A stretch of 44,592 nucleotides of DNA from NCBI GenBank assembly GCA_903843965.1, contig CAIMRY010000003.1, positions 1-44,592 on the forward strand. Direction: 5' to 3'. The first letter of the stretch is position 1. The number at the start of each line of letters is the position of its first letter. Positions 8,001 through 16,735 of the stretch are shown one piece after another. Source of the DNA: an uncultured delta proteobacterium (GTDB lineage: Bacteria > Desulfobacterota > Desulfovibrionia > Desulfovibrionales > Desulfovibrionaceae). Below the pieces are notes generated by a model, which saw only the letters and a list, made by a program, of their open reading frames with translations, was not told where the DNA came from and made no database searches. A program made the position numbers and the translations under genes.

Positions 8001-8657
8001 ATGCCCCGCCGCGCCGCAACGCATTTGCTGAACCCTCTGTTGACTCTCTGCGTCCTGTGCGCACTGGCCGCCCCGGCCCCGCCCGCCCTGGCCAAGGACG
8101 GCCATGCCCCCAGCCCCCAGGCGAAGGAACTGCGCGAGGCGGGCGACCTCGTGCCCCATGTTCCGCCGCAGAAGGTGCTGGAGGCCCTGTTCACCGCCGA
8201 CGAGGACGCGCCCAGAGGCGTCTATGGCCCCATCGCGGCCTACGTGAAAACCCGCTCCTGCCCCACGTCCTGGCTCATCGAAAAAGGCGAGCTGGTGCGG
8301 GTGGAGCGGCTCTCGGCCCTGAAGGACGCGCCGCCGTTCGAGTTCAGCCTGACCCTGGAGGAGGACTGCACGAGCCAAGTGACCCACGCCGTGTTCGTGA
8401 CCTCGCCGGGCAGCACGCCCGAGGCCTGGCTCAAGTGGCGCAGCCAGTTCCATGGCCGCAAGGCGGAAGACCACTACGGCAAGACAGAGGCGGGCATGAA
8501 GAAGGCCGCCGCCGTCGGGCTGACCCCCACGGCGCAGCTGCGCTTCCTGTCCGTGAACGGCGAGCTGGTGACGACGAATCTGGAGGACGCGCTGCGCGCC
8601 GAGGGCCGCCTCAAGCCCGTCTTCGACCTTGAAAAGGGCGTGCGCACAGGCCAGTAG
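8001..8657 (+). CDS. Secreted protein of unknown function, first gene of redox operon
   Basis: This 218-residue protein has a signal peptide (basic start, hydrophobic core, likely cut after PPALA about residue 31). The mature part has two cysteines (in RSCPTS and EEDCTS) that could form a disulfide. GGAGGG lies 6 bases before the ATG. It precedes the DUF6599-like gene by 32 bases in the same direction, so it may be part of the exported redox module. I recognise no family. Confidence 0.75.
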   Translation: MPRRAATHLLNPLLTLCVLCALAAPAPPALAKDGHAPSPQAKELREAGDLVPHVPPQKVLEALFTADEDAPRGVYGPIAAYVKTRSCPTSWLIEKGELVRVERLSALKDAPPFEFSLTLEEDCTSQVTHAVFVTSPGSTPEAWLKWRSQFHGRKAEDHYGKTEAGMKKAAAVGLTPTAQLRFLSVNGELVTTNLEDALRAEGRLKPVFDLEKGVRTGQ

Positions 8658-8689
8658 CCCCGCGCACGACGCAAAGGACACCACAAGCC

Positions 8690-9868
8690 ATGGCTGGACA
8701 TGTGAAGAACAGCAGCGGGCAGCGCCTGGCCTCCCTGGCCGTGCTGGCGCTGCTGTGCGCCATCGGGGCCTACCTGCTGGCGCGGCAGCCGCAGCTGAAC
8801 CCGGCGGTGCTGGTGTCGCTGCGGGCCCCTGCGCCCAGGCCGACTTCCGGGCCGACAGCCGAGACGGCAGCCGGGGCAACGTCCGAGATGGCAGCCGGAC
8901 CGAACGCCGGGGAAAGCGCCGGGCCAGCCGCCGCCGCCGCCCCGGCCGCGCCCGGAGCCAAGGCCAGCCTGGCCGCGCTGTTGCCGGATTCCGTTCAGGG
9001 AGTGAAAGCCCTGGCCCCGGCCGAAGCCTTCACCCCGGCCACCCTCTCGGACAAGATCGACGGCAAGGCCGAGATGTACCTGGCCGCCGGGTTCGCGGCC
9101 ATGGCCTGCCGCAGCTACCAGGCCCAAACAAGTCCGCCTGGCAGGGTCGAGGTCTACCTGTACCGCATGAAGTCCGCCGACGGGGCCTTTGCCGTGTTCA
9201 GCGGCCAGCGCAGGCCGGGCGCGACCCAGAGCCCCCTGGCCCAAAACGGCTACCTGACCGAGAACGCCCTGTTTCTGACCAGCGGCGCGGACTATCTGGA
9301 GGTCATCGGCGACCGCGCGGGCCAGCGCCCGGCCCTGGAGGCCCTGGCCAAGGCCATTCTGGCCGGGCTTGCGCCCGCACGCAGCGCCGTCGCCGAAACT
9401 GCGGACAGCGGCAAGCCCGGCGCAAAGCCCCGCGCCGCCGACCTTCAGCCCACAGGCCTCCAGCCCGCCGACCTCTTCCCCCAGGCCGGGATCAAGGCCG
9501 ACAGCCTGCGCCTGGCCGTGGCCGACGCCTTCGGCTGCCAGGGGCTGACCAGCGTGTACACCGTGGAGTACGATTCCAGCCGCGCAGGAGCCGCAGCCCT
9601 GCTTTCGCGCCGCAAGAACGCCGCCGAGGCCAAGGCCCAGCTGGCGCTCTACCGGCGCTTCCTCATTGACAACGGCTTTGCGGTCCAGGCCGCGCCGGGC
9701 GCGCCAGCCGGGGCCGTGGTGCTGGCCATGGAGGGCGTCGGCGTGGAGGTGCTGTTCACGCGCGGGCAATGGCTGGCCGGGGTGCACGAGGCCCCGACCC
9801 TGGAGGCGGCGCTCAAGCTGGCCGCTGCTTTCGACGCCGCGCTCAAAGCCAAGGGGATTGCGCCATGA
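8690..9868 (+). CDS. DUF6599-like protein, membrane-anchored
   Basis: This 392-residue protein has one N-terminal transmembrane or uncleaved signal segment (residues ~11-31) and an Ala/Pro/Gly-rich linker to about residue 95. Two alpha/beta halves of similar design follow, separated by a second linker around 235-265. Layout and position next to DUF362 and a Tat aldo/keto reductase match proteins usually labelled DUF6599, whose function is unknown; the assignment comes from memory of such neighbourhoods. Its stop overlaps the next start (ATGA at 9865-9868), which argues for coupled translation and a shared role outside the membrane. Confidence 0.65.
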   Translation: MAGHVKNSSGQRLASLAVLALLCAIGAYLLARQPQLNPAVLVSLRAPAPRPTSGPTAETAAGATSEMAAGPNAGESAGPAAAAAPAAPGAKASLAALLPDSVQGVKALAPAEAFTPATLSDKIDGKAEMYLAAGFAAMACRSYQAQTSPPGRVEVYLYRMKSADGAFAVFSGQRRPGATQSPLAQNGYLTENALFLTSGADYLEVIGDRAGQRPALEALAKAILAGLAPARSAVAETADSGKPGAKPRAADLQPTGLQPADLFPQAGIKADSLRLAVADAFGCQGLTSVYTVEYDSSRAGAAALLSRRKNAAEAKAQLALYRRFLIDNGFAVQAAPGAPAGAVVLAMEGVGVEVLFTRGQWLAGVHEAPTLEAALKLAAAFDAALKAKGIAP

Positions 9869-10992
9869 CCGGGCCGGATGCGAACATGCCGCAGAATAAT
9901 GGGCAGGGCACGCCGCAGAATACGGCGCAGGACACGGGGCACGGCGTGGAACAGAACGAGCTTTCCCGCCGGGACTTTCTGCGCCGGGCCGCCGGGGCCT
10001 CGGCCATCGCGCTCGCGGGCGCGGGCCTGGCCGCCGTGCTGCTCGACCGGCAGGGGCCGCCAGCTTCCGACGCGGCCACCTCGGCCAAGGGCCTGGGCGA
10101 CTTCTCCATGGCCGAACTGCGCGGCAAGCCCGGGCGCATGGCCATTGTCCGCAGCGAGGTCCGCAGCCGAGTGGATTCCGGCAACGCCCAGCCCGACCGC
10201 AAGGCCATGCTGGAGCGCGCGCTGACGGCCCTGGGAGGCTTGGGCGCGTTCATCAAGCCCGGCGACCGCGTGCTCTTGAAGGTCAACGCGGCCTTCGCCA
10301 CCTCGCCGCTTTTGGGCGCCACCACGCACCCGGACCTCGTGGCCGCCATGGCCGGGCTGTGCCTGTCCGCCGGGGCCGCCTCCGTGGCGCTCACGGACAA
10401 CCCCATCCACAGCCCGGAAAGCTGCTTCGCGCTCACAGGCATTGCCGAGGCCGCAGCGAAATCCGGGGCCAGGGTCATCCTGCCGAACGAGGCCCTGTTC
10501 GCGCCCGTGAGCATTCCCCCATCCGGTAATATCGGCGGCCGCCTGATCCGCGACTGGCCCGCCCTGGCCGGGGCCTTCAAGGGGGTCACCAAGCTCATCG
10601 CGCTCTCCCCGGTCAAGGACCACCACCGCGCCGGGGCCTCCATGACGCTGAAGAACTTCTACGGCCTGCTGGGCGGGCGGCGCAACGTGTTCCACCAGGA
10701 CATCAACGGCATCATCGCCGAGCTGGCGCTGTTGGTGCGGCCCACCCTGTGCGTGCTCGACGGGGTCAGCGTGATGCTGACCAACGGCCCCACGGGCGGT
10801 TCGCTCTCCGATCTCAAGGCCATGAACGTGCTGGCCGTGTCCACCGACCCGGTTGCGGCGGACAGCTTCGGCATGGAGCTTCTGGGCCGCGCCGTGACCG
10901 AGGCCCCGTACATCACCCTGGCCCAGACCGCCGGGGCGGGCAGCGCGGACTACACAACCCTGAACCCGCAGTTCCTGGACCTGGGGGCCTAG
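9865..10992 (+). CDS. Tat-exported DUF362 domain protein
   Basis: This 375-residue protein has a twin-arginine signal, SRRDFLRRAAGAS at about 33-45, followed by a hydrophobic stretch, so export in folded form is predicted. The rest is a DUF362-type domain with KPGDRVLLKVN, THPDLVAAMA, LTDNP and SPVKDHHRAGASMTLKN segments. No ferredoxin cysteines are present in this copy; they may be supplied by the next gene. DUF362 proteins are annotated only by similarity and are often found with iron-sulfur proteins. The ATG at 9865 overlaps the previous stop, and the next gene starts 3 bases after this stop. Confidence 0.85.
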   Translation: MTGPDANMPQNNGQGTPQNTAQDTGHGVEQNELSRRDFLRRAAGASAIALAGAGLAAVLLDRQGPPASDAATSAKGLGDFSMAELRGKPGRMAIVRSEVRSRVDSGNAQPDRKAMLERALTALGGLGAFIKPGDRVLLKVNAAFATSPLLGATTHPDLVAAMAGLCLSAGAASVALTDNPIHSPESCFALTGIAEAAAKSGARVILPNEALFAPVSIPPSGNIGGRLIRDWPALAGAFKGVTKLIALSPVKDHHRAGASMTLKNFYGLLGGRRNVFHQDINGIIAELALLVRPTLCVLDGVSVMLTNGPTGGSLSDLKAMNVLAVSTDPVAADSFGMELLGRAVTEAPYITLAQTAGAGSADYTTLNPQFLDLGA

Positions 10993-10995
10993 CCT

Positions 10996-12876
10996 ATGAA
11001 CGCCGAGAATCAGGCTGGCCCGCGCGCCGACAACACAAAAGGGCTGCGCCCTCTGCTGCGGATAGTCGCAGCCCGGCGCATCAGCCAGGCCTTCTTCGTG
11101 GCGCTCACCCTCTGGCTCTGCGCCGTGACCACCCTGGGCGCGAGCTTCTGGCGGCTGTCCGGCTGGCAGGTCAACTTCATCCTCCAGCTCGACCCGCTGA
11201 CCGCCCTGGGAACGATGCTCGCCACGCGCACCTGGTACGCGCCGCTGGTCTGGGCCGTGCCGGTGATCGTGCTCACGGCCTTTCTGGGCCGGGCGTTCTG
11301 CGGCTTCGCCTGCCCGCTGGGCGCGCTCAATCAGACTTTCGGCTGGCTGGCCCGGCGCGTCACGTCAAAGCTCCCTGGCTCTCGCGGGGCTGCCCTGCGC
11401 GCCCGTCTGGCCGACAACCGCCACAGCCCCTGGCAGGCGGCCAAGTACTACCTGCTGGCCTTTCTGCTGGCTGCGGCCTGCTTCGGCAGTTTACAGACCG
11501 GCCTGTTCGACCCCCTGCCGCTTCTGTTCCGCTCGCTGAACATGACGCTGGCCCCGGTGCTCGACGCCGGGTTCCAGGCCCTGTTCCTCAAGCCCCGGCA
11601 CTACGCCTCGGCCTGGCTGCTCTTCGCCGTGTTTGCGGGCATCCTGGGCCTGAACTTCCTGCGGCCCCGGTTCTTCTGCCGCTTTGTCTGCCCCCTGGGC
11701 GCGCTGTTCGGCCTGCTGAACCGCTTCGCACCCTGGCGCGTGGGCAAGAAGGGCGACGCGGCCCACGGCGAGTGCGGCAACTGCACTTTGTGCGACACCT
11801 ATTGCGAGGGCGGCTGCAGGCCCTCGGGCGTGCTCGTGGCCAGCGAGTGCCTGTTGTGCATGAACTGCCTGGACGCCTGCCCGCAGGGGCGCATGACCTT
11901 TGCCGGGCGGCCTTCCGCTGGCGGGGAGGAGCACCTGCCCGAGCCCTCGCGCCGGGGCTTTCTCTTCGCCGCCGCCGCTGGCGCGCTGTCCGCGCCCTTG
12001 TGGACCATCGGCGGCCTGGCCGGCCAGGACGGCGGAACGGGCAAGAATCCGCTGTTGATCCGCCCGCCCGGCGCGCTGGACGAGGCCCGCTTCCTCTCCC
12101 GCTGCATCCGCTGCGGCCAGTGCATGCGCGTGTGCCCCACCAACGTCATCCAGCCAGCCCTCGGCGAGGCCGGGCTGGAGGGCCTGTGGACCCCGGTGCT
12201 GAACTACCGCCTGGGCAGCAGCGGCTGCCAGGTGCAGTGCATCGCCTGCGGCAACGTCTGCCCCACGGCGGCCATCCGCCCGCTGACGCTCGACGAAAAG
12301 CTGGGCCAGGGCAAGTTCGCGGCCAAGGGCCCGGTGCGCCTGGGCACGGCCTTTTTCGACCGCTCGCGCTGCCTGCCCTGGGCCATGGAGCGGCCCTGCC
12401 TGGTCTGCCAGGAGCTGTGCCCGGTCTCGCCCAAGGCCATCCACACGCGCACCACCTTCGAGCCCATCCGCTTCGGCCAGGCCCAATTGACCGGCGCGCA
12501 GGGCGCCAGGCTGGGCCTGACCGGCCTGCCAAAGCCCACGGTGAACCTGGGCAGCGGCGACTACTTTCTGCGTCCGGCTGGCCTGGTGCCCATGAACAGC
12601 CCGGAGGCGGGCCTGCGGCGCATCAACGCCGCCACCTGGACCGGGCAGGGCCAGACCTTCACCCTCGACGCCGAGCCACAGCCCGGGCAGGGCTGGCGCA
12701 CAGCCCCCGGCAGCGTCGTGGAGGTCCTGGTGCGCCTGCAAAAGCCCTACCTCGACGCCGCGCGCTGCATCGGTTGCGGCGTCTGCGAACACGAGTGCCC
12801 CATCGCCGGCCTGCGCGGCGTCCGCGTCAGTTATGAGAACGAATCGCGCTCCGGCCCGGGGCGCATGCTGGTCTGA
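10996..12876 (+). CDS. Polytopic multi-[4Fe-4S] ferredoxin, NapH/NapG-like fusion
   Basis: This 626-residue protein joins two parts. Residues ~1-300 are NapH-like: about four membrane segments with the paired CGFACPLG (102-109) and CRFVCPLG (228-235), then CGNCTLC and CLLCMNCLDACP ferredoxin motifs at about 260-296. Residues ~318-626 resemble MauM/NapG: an internal SRRGFLF twin-arginine-like stretch and hydrophobic segment, then CIRCGQCMRVCP (370-381), CQVQCIACGNVCP, CLVCQELCP and CIGCGVCEHECP near the C-terminus. It should pass electrons between a quinol or soluble donor and an exported enzyme, plausibly the aldo/keto reductase encoded next. It starts 3 bases after the DUF362 stop. Confidence 0.88.
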   Translation: MNAENQAGPRADNTKGLRPLLRIVAARRISQAFFVALTLWLCAVTTLGASFWRLSGWQVNFILQLDPLTALGTMLATRTWYAPLVWAVPVIVLTAFLGRAFCGFACPLGALNQTFGWLARRVTSKLPGSRGAALRARLADNRHSPWQAAKYYLLAFLLAAACFGSLQTGLFDPLPLLFRSLNMTLAPVLDAGFQALFLKPRHYASAWLLFAVFAGILGLNFLRPRFFCRFVCPLGALFGLLNRFAPWRVGKKGDAAHGECGNCTLCDTYCEGGCRPSGVLVASECLLCMNCLDACPQGRMTFAGRPSAGGEEHLPEPSRRGFLFAAAAGALSAPLWTIGGLAGQDGGTGKNPLLIRPPGALDEARFLSRCIRCGQCMRVCPTNVIQPALGEAGLEGLWTPVLNYRLGSSGCQVQCIACGNVCPTAAIRPLTLDEKLGQGKFAAKGPVRLGTAFFDRSRCLPWAMERPCLVCQELCPVSPKAIHTRTTFEPIRFGQAQLTGAQGARLGLTGLPKPTVNLGSGDYFLRPAGLVPMNSPEAGLRRINAATWTGQGQTFTLDAEPQPGQGWRTAPGSVVEVLVRLQKPYLDAARCIGCGVCEHECPIAGLRGVRVSYENESRSGPGRMLV

Positions 12877-12914
12877 CAACACGTCTGACAACACCACGCC
12901 AAAGGAGGCGCGCC

Positions 12915-14145
12915 ATGTCCAACGAGAATCCGCACCCCGGTCTGTCCCGCAGGAATTTCCTCAAGACCCTGGGCCTGGGCGCAGCCGCCCTCACCGTCGC
13001 CGGGGGTGCGGCCCCGGCCCTGGCCGCTGCCGCCGAGACCCCAGGCGTCATGCCCCTGCGCACCCTGGGCAAGACCGGCGTGCAGGTGCCGTCCCTGGCG
13101 CTCGGCGGCATGTTCGACACCATCAACAACCAGCTCCTGCTGCACAAGGCCCTGGACTGGGGCGTGACCTACTGGGACACCGCCGAGTATTATGGCCGGG
13201 GCCAGTCCGAGGAGGGCTACGGCCGCTTCCTGGCCAAGAATCCGGCCCGGCGCAAGGACATCTTCCTGGTGACCAAGCTGACCCCGCGCGAAGGACTGGA
13301 CACCTTCCCGGAACGCTTCGAGAAGTCCCTGGCCCGGCTGAACACCAGCTACGTCGACGCCTTCTTCGTGCATGGCATCGACAGCATGTCCCCGCTGACG
13401 TCCATGATCCGCGCCTGGGCCGCAGACATGAAAAAGGCCGGGAAGATGCGCCACTTCGGCTTCAGCACGCACTCCAACATGGAGGACCTGCTGCTGGCTG
13501 CGGCCAAGGAGGGCGGCCCGGCAGCCAACCTCGACGTCCTCATGTTCACTTACAACATCCACGTGATGCACAAGCCCGCCATGCAGGCCGCCCTGGCCGC
13601 CTGCGTCAAGGCGGGCATCGGCCTGGTGGCCATGAAGACCCAGGGCATGGGCCCGGCCACCAGCCCCAGCGAGGCCGAACTGAAAGTCGCCGACCAGTTC
13701 CTGAAGCGCGGCTTCACCGAAAAGCAGGCCCGGCTCAAGGCCGTGTGGGAAAACAAGGACATCGCCAGCGTCTGCTCGCAGATGCCGAGCCTGGCCATCC
13801 TGGCCGCCAATGTGGCCGCCGCGCGCGACAAGACCGCGCTGAGCGCCGCCGAAACCGGCTCGCTGTACGCCCTGGCCTGCGCCGAAACCGGCGGCTACTG
13901 CGCAGGCTGCGCAGATATCTGCCAGAACGCCACCGGCGGCCTGCCCGTGCGCGATGTCATGCGCGGACTCATGTACCACCGCCAGTACGCCGAGCCCGGC
14001 CTGGGACGCGAACTCTTCGCCGAGCTGCCCGTTGACCGTGCGCCAGCGCCTGGCCGCCGCAGACTACAGCCGCGCCGAGGCCGCCTGCCCGCACAAGCTG
14101 GAGATAGCGAAACTCATGCGCGAGGCCGGAGAAACCTTGGCGTAA
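12915..14145 (+). CDS. Tat-exported aldo/keto reductase with Fe-S motif, frameshifted near its 3' end
   Basis: The protein begins with a twin-arginine signal, SRRNFLKTLG (11-20). The aldo/keto reductase fold follows with all four catalytic residues visible: Asp88, Tyr93, Lys121 and His153. A cysteine cluster near residue 320-335 (CAETGGYCAGCADIC) could bind a [4Fe-4S] cluster. As written, the frame runs past 14031 into a meaningless Arg/Pro tail ending at 14201. Shifting by one base near 14031 restores a family-like C-terminus, LTVRQRLAAADYSRAEAA onward, stopping at TAA 14143-14145. So there is one extra base here: a true mutation or an error. Only the last ~37 residues are affected. It closes the exported redox operon. 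Confidence 0.85.
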
Positions 14146-14160
14146 GAGAAGAGAATATGC
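14142..14160 (+). repeat. 3' repeat copy 1, starting at the AKR stop codon
   Basis: GTAAGAGAAGAGAATATGC here is the exact inverse of 14451-14469. It begins within the original AKR stop codon and is followed by a GC-rich block (14161-14200) that resembles, imperfectly, the block next to the other copy. Confidence 0.85.
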
Positions 14161-14257
14161 CTCTGGCGGCCTGGGGCCTGAGGCCCCCGGACCCCCCATA
14201 GGGCCTTAGGCCGGGGGTGGACTTGGCTGGCGCGTTGGCTTGGCTGGCCCTGGCAAT

Positions 14258-14299
14258 GCGCGCGGAGTTCCGAGGGAAGACCCTCAGAACTCCGCGCGC
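14258..14299. terminator. Long hairpin A between convergent genes
   Basis: GCGCGCGGAGTTC (14258-14270) pairs with GAACTCCGCGCGC (14287-14299). GAGGG pairs with CCCTC after one C-A mismatch, around an AAGA loop. It is a strong stem that could end transcription from either side. Confidence 0.55.
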
Positions 14300-14360
14300 G
14301 GTTGGCCCCTTTTGAAGCGGAGACGAAAAGCCAAGAGCCGTTCTCTCCTGACCCGACAAA

Positions 14361-14406
14361 GCCGAAAGGGCTGTTTCAGGCTCCTGCCTGAAACAGCCCT
14401 TTCGGC
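14361..14406. terminator. Long hairpin B between convergent genes
   Basis: A perfect 21-bp stem (14361-14381 with 14386-14406) closes a TCCT loop. There is no long T-run outside, but the stability and the place between the convergent AKR and htpG genes fit a bidirectional terminator. Confidence 0.65.
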
Positions 14407-14450
14407 GTATGCAGGGGGTTCGGGGGGACAACGTCCCCCCGGCCTGCGGA

Positions 14451-14469
14451 GCATATTCTCTTCTCTTAC
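14451..14469 (-). repeat. 3' repeat copy 2, starting at the htpG stop codon
   Basis: This is an exact inverted copy of 14142-14160. On the minus strand it begins in the htpG stop codon (TAA at 14468-14466), just as copy 1 does for AKR, and it is followed by a GC-rich palindromic block around 14420-14445 (GGGGGGACAACGTCCCCCC). Confidence 0.85.
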
Positions 14470-16418
14470 TTGGCTTTGGCGTACCAGCCGCTGGACTTGG
14501 CCAGCAGGTCTTGGATGCGGCCCACGAGCGCGTGCGGGTCGGTGAGGTAGCCTTCGAGCAGCAGGGCGGACTCGAAGAGCTGGCGCGCGGCCTGTTCCAC
14601 GAAGGGGTCTGCCGGGTCGGCCTGGTTCAGCGCGGCCAGGTTGCGGATGAGCTCGTGCTTGGGGTTCAGCTCCAGCACCTTTTTGGGCACGGAGTTGTCG
14701 TGGCTCATGGAGCGCATGATCTTGTCCATGCTGGATGTTGTGTGGCCGTCGGGGTTCATCAGACAGCAGGGGCTGCCGGTGAGCCGGGCCGAGGCGCGCA
14801 CCTCGGTCACGGCGTCGCCCAGCACGGTCTTGAACCGGGCGAAGAGCGCGTCGAGCGCGTCCATTTCGGGCGCGGCCTGGTCGGCGTTGTCGGTCGCGTT
14901 GGCGGCGTCCACGTCGGGCAGGCTGGCCAGGTCTTCGGGCTTGGCCATTTCGGCCGGGGTCAGGGCGAAGTCCTTGTGCGCGCGCAGGGCGTCCATGACG
15001 AACTCGTCGATGGGCTCGAAGAGGTAGAGCACCTCCACGCCCTTCTTGCGGAAGATCTCCAGGTGCGGGTTGAGCTTCAGCGCCTCGCGGCTGGGGCCGT
15101 AGGCGAAGTAGATCTTCTTCTGGTCCGGCTTGGCGCGGGAGATGTAGTCGTCAAAGGACACCAGCTCGCCCGCGTCCGCGCTGGAGCTGGAGTTGAAGCG
15201 CAACAGCCCGGCAAAGGCCTCGCGGTTGGCGAAGTCCATGTACCCGGCCTTGAACACGCGGGAGTGCTCGCGCCAGAATTCGGCGTAGCGGTCCTTGTCC
15301 TCGGCCATTTTGGCCAGGTGGGCCAGCACCTGCTTGGCCAGGGTGGTGTTGATCTTGCGGATGAGCAGGTTGTCCTGCAACGTCTCGCGGCTGATGTTGA
15401 GCGGCAGGTCTTCGGTGTCGACCACGCCGCGCACGAACATCAGGTGCTGCGGGATCAGGTCCTTGTTCTGGCGCTGGATGAGCACGCGGCGCACGTAGAG
15501 GTCCAGACCCCAATCCTCGCGGTCGAAGCCCATGAAGTCCTTGCTCTTCTTGGGGATGAAGCAGAGCGCGTTGAACTGCACGGGCGCGTCCACGGACAGG
15601 TGCAGGGTGTCCAGCGGCTCGTCGTGGTCGTAGGTCAGGAAGGTGTAGAACTCCTTGTACTGGTCCTTGGTGATCTGGAACTTGGGCTCGCGCCACAGGG
15701 CGGGCACGGTGTTGGCGCGCTCCCCGCCCACCAGGATGGGGAAGCCGATGAAGTTGGAGTGCTTGCGGATGACCTGGCGCAGGTCGTCGGGCTCGGTGAA
15801 CTCTGCGGCCTGGTCGTCCTTCAGGGTCAGTTCGATCTTGGTGCCGCGCGGCACGGCCAGGGCCTCGGTCCCGGTGAGCTCGCGGATGGTGTACGATCCC
15901 TGGCCGTCGGAGATCCACTCCACGGGCTGGGCGTCCTCGCGGTGGCTGCGGGTGGTGATGCGCACGCTTTGGGCCACCATGTACACGGAGTAGAAGCCCA
16001 CGCCGAAGCGGCCGATGATGCCGTCTGCCGTCTGTCCATTGGGGCCGCCGGATTCCTTGAGGGCCCGCAGGAAGCTGGCCGAGCCGGAATGGGCGATGGT
16101 GCCGATGTTCTCCACCAGCTCGGCCTCGGTCATGCCGATGCCGTTGTCGGCGATGGTCAGGGTCTTGGCGTCCTTGTCGGCCTCGATGCGGATCTCCAGC
16201 GGGGCGTCGTCGGTTTCATTGGCCTCGTCGGTCTCGCCCTCGCCCGCTCCGCTGGATTTGGGCGCGGCAGCGGTGATGCGCAGCTTGTCCAGGGCGTCGG
16301 AGGCGTTGGACACGAGCTCGCGCAGGAAGATTTCGCGCTCAGTGTAGAGGGAGTGCACGAGGATGTCGAGGAGCTGTTTGATCTCGGCCTTGAACTCGTA
16401 TGTGGCTTGTGCAGTCAT
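14466..16418 (-). CDS. htpG: Chaperone HtpG (Hsp90)
   Basis: HtpG is the bacterial Hsp90, an ATP-driven dimeric chaperone of the cytosol. The 650-residue protein shows the GHKL ATPase signatures [17 protein letters not shown] and [13 protein letters not shown] in its first ~180 residues, then the middle and C-terminal dimer domains. An acidic insert of about 20 residues (rich in Glu, Asp, Gly) follows [10 protein letters not shown] and makes it slightly longer than usual. The ATG at 16418-16416 has AAGGAG 7 bases upstream on the minus strand; the open frame continues upstream but only through low-complexity Arg/Pro sequence. I see no heat-shock-type promoter or CIRCE element ahead of it. Confidence 0.97.
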
Positions 16419-16649
16419 CTGCGGTCTCCTTGCTGGGGGTCGGTTGGCAGAACGGTAGTCTGCGCTGGTGTCTTGTCTGGTGTCCGGGCCGTCCTGCGGA
16501 CGACGTTTTGTTCTCTGCCGAGGGCTTTTCCGGCCTGCCCCGCCGGAGGCTTTCCAGCTCTGGCCCTGGGTCTCGCAGGCATGGCGGTTCTGGTCCGGCT
16601 GACGGTCAGGCTGACGTCCCGGCGGGCGCTCCGTTGGCGCCCCACCGCA
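16419..16649. other. Upstream region of htpG, no gene
   Basis: Together with the two hairpins to its right this makes a 317-base gap between htpG and the MerR-type gene. I see no convincing promoter, CIRCE palindrome or RNA gene in it, only GC-rich sequence and short GTCAGCC repeats around 16597-16612. Confidence 0.5.
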
Positions 16650-16676
16650 CAAGGCCCCACTTGCGGCGGGGCCTTG
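16650..16676 (-). terminator. Hairpin downstream of the MerR-type gene
   Basis: CAAGGCCCC (16650-16658) pairs with GGGGCCTTG (16668-16676) across a 9-base loop. On the minus strand it lies after the regulator stop. A short T-rich end is lacking. Confidence 0.4.
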
Positions 16677-16704
16677 GCAGGGCAGATGGAGGAGAAGGGC
16701 CTGT

Positions 16705-16729
16705 GACAGGGGGTGTGGCGTCCCCTGTC
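16705..16729 (-). terminator. Hairpin just after the MerR-type stop
   Basis: GACAGGGG (16705-16712) pairs with CCCCTGTC (16722-16729), starting 7 bases beyond the stop codon on the minus strand. It has no T-run. Confidence 0.4.
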
Positions 16730-16735
16730 GGAACT

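Noticed and set aside
16419-16735. Possible heat-shock element ahead of htpG
   Set aside because: No CIRCE palindrome and no sigma-32-type promoter could be found on the minus strand.
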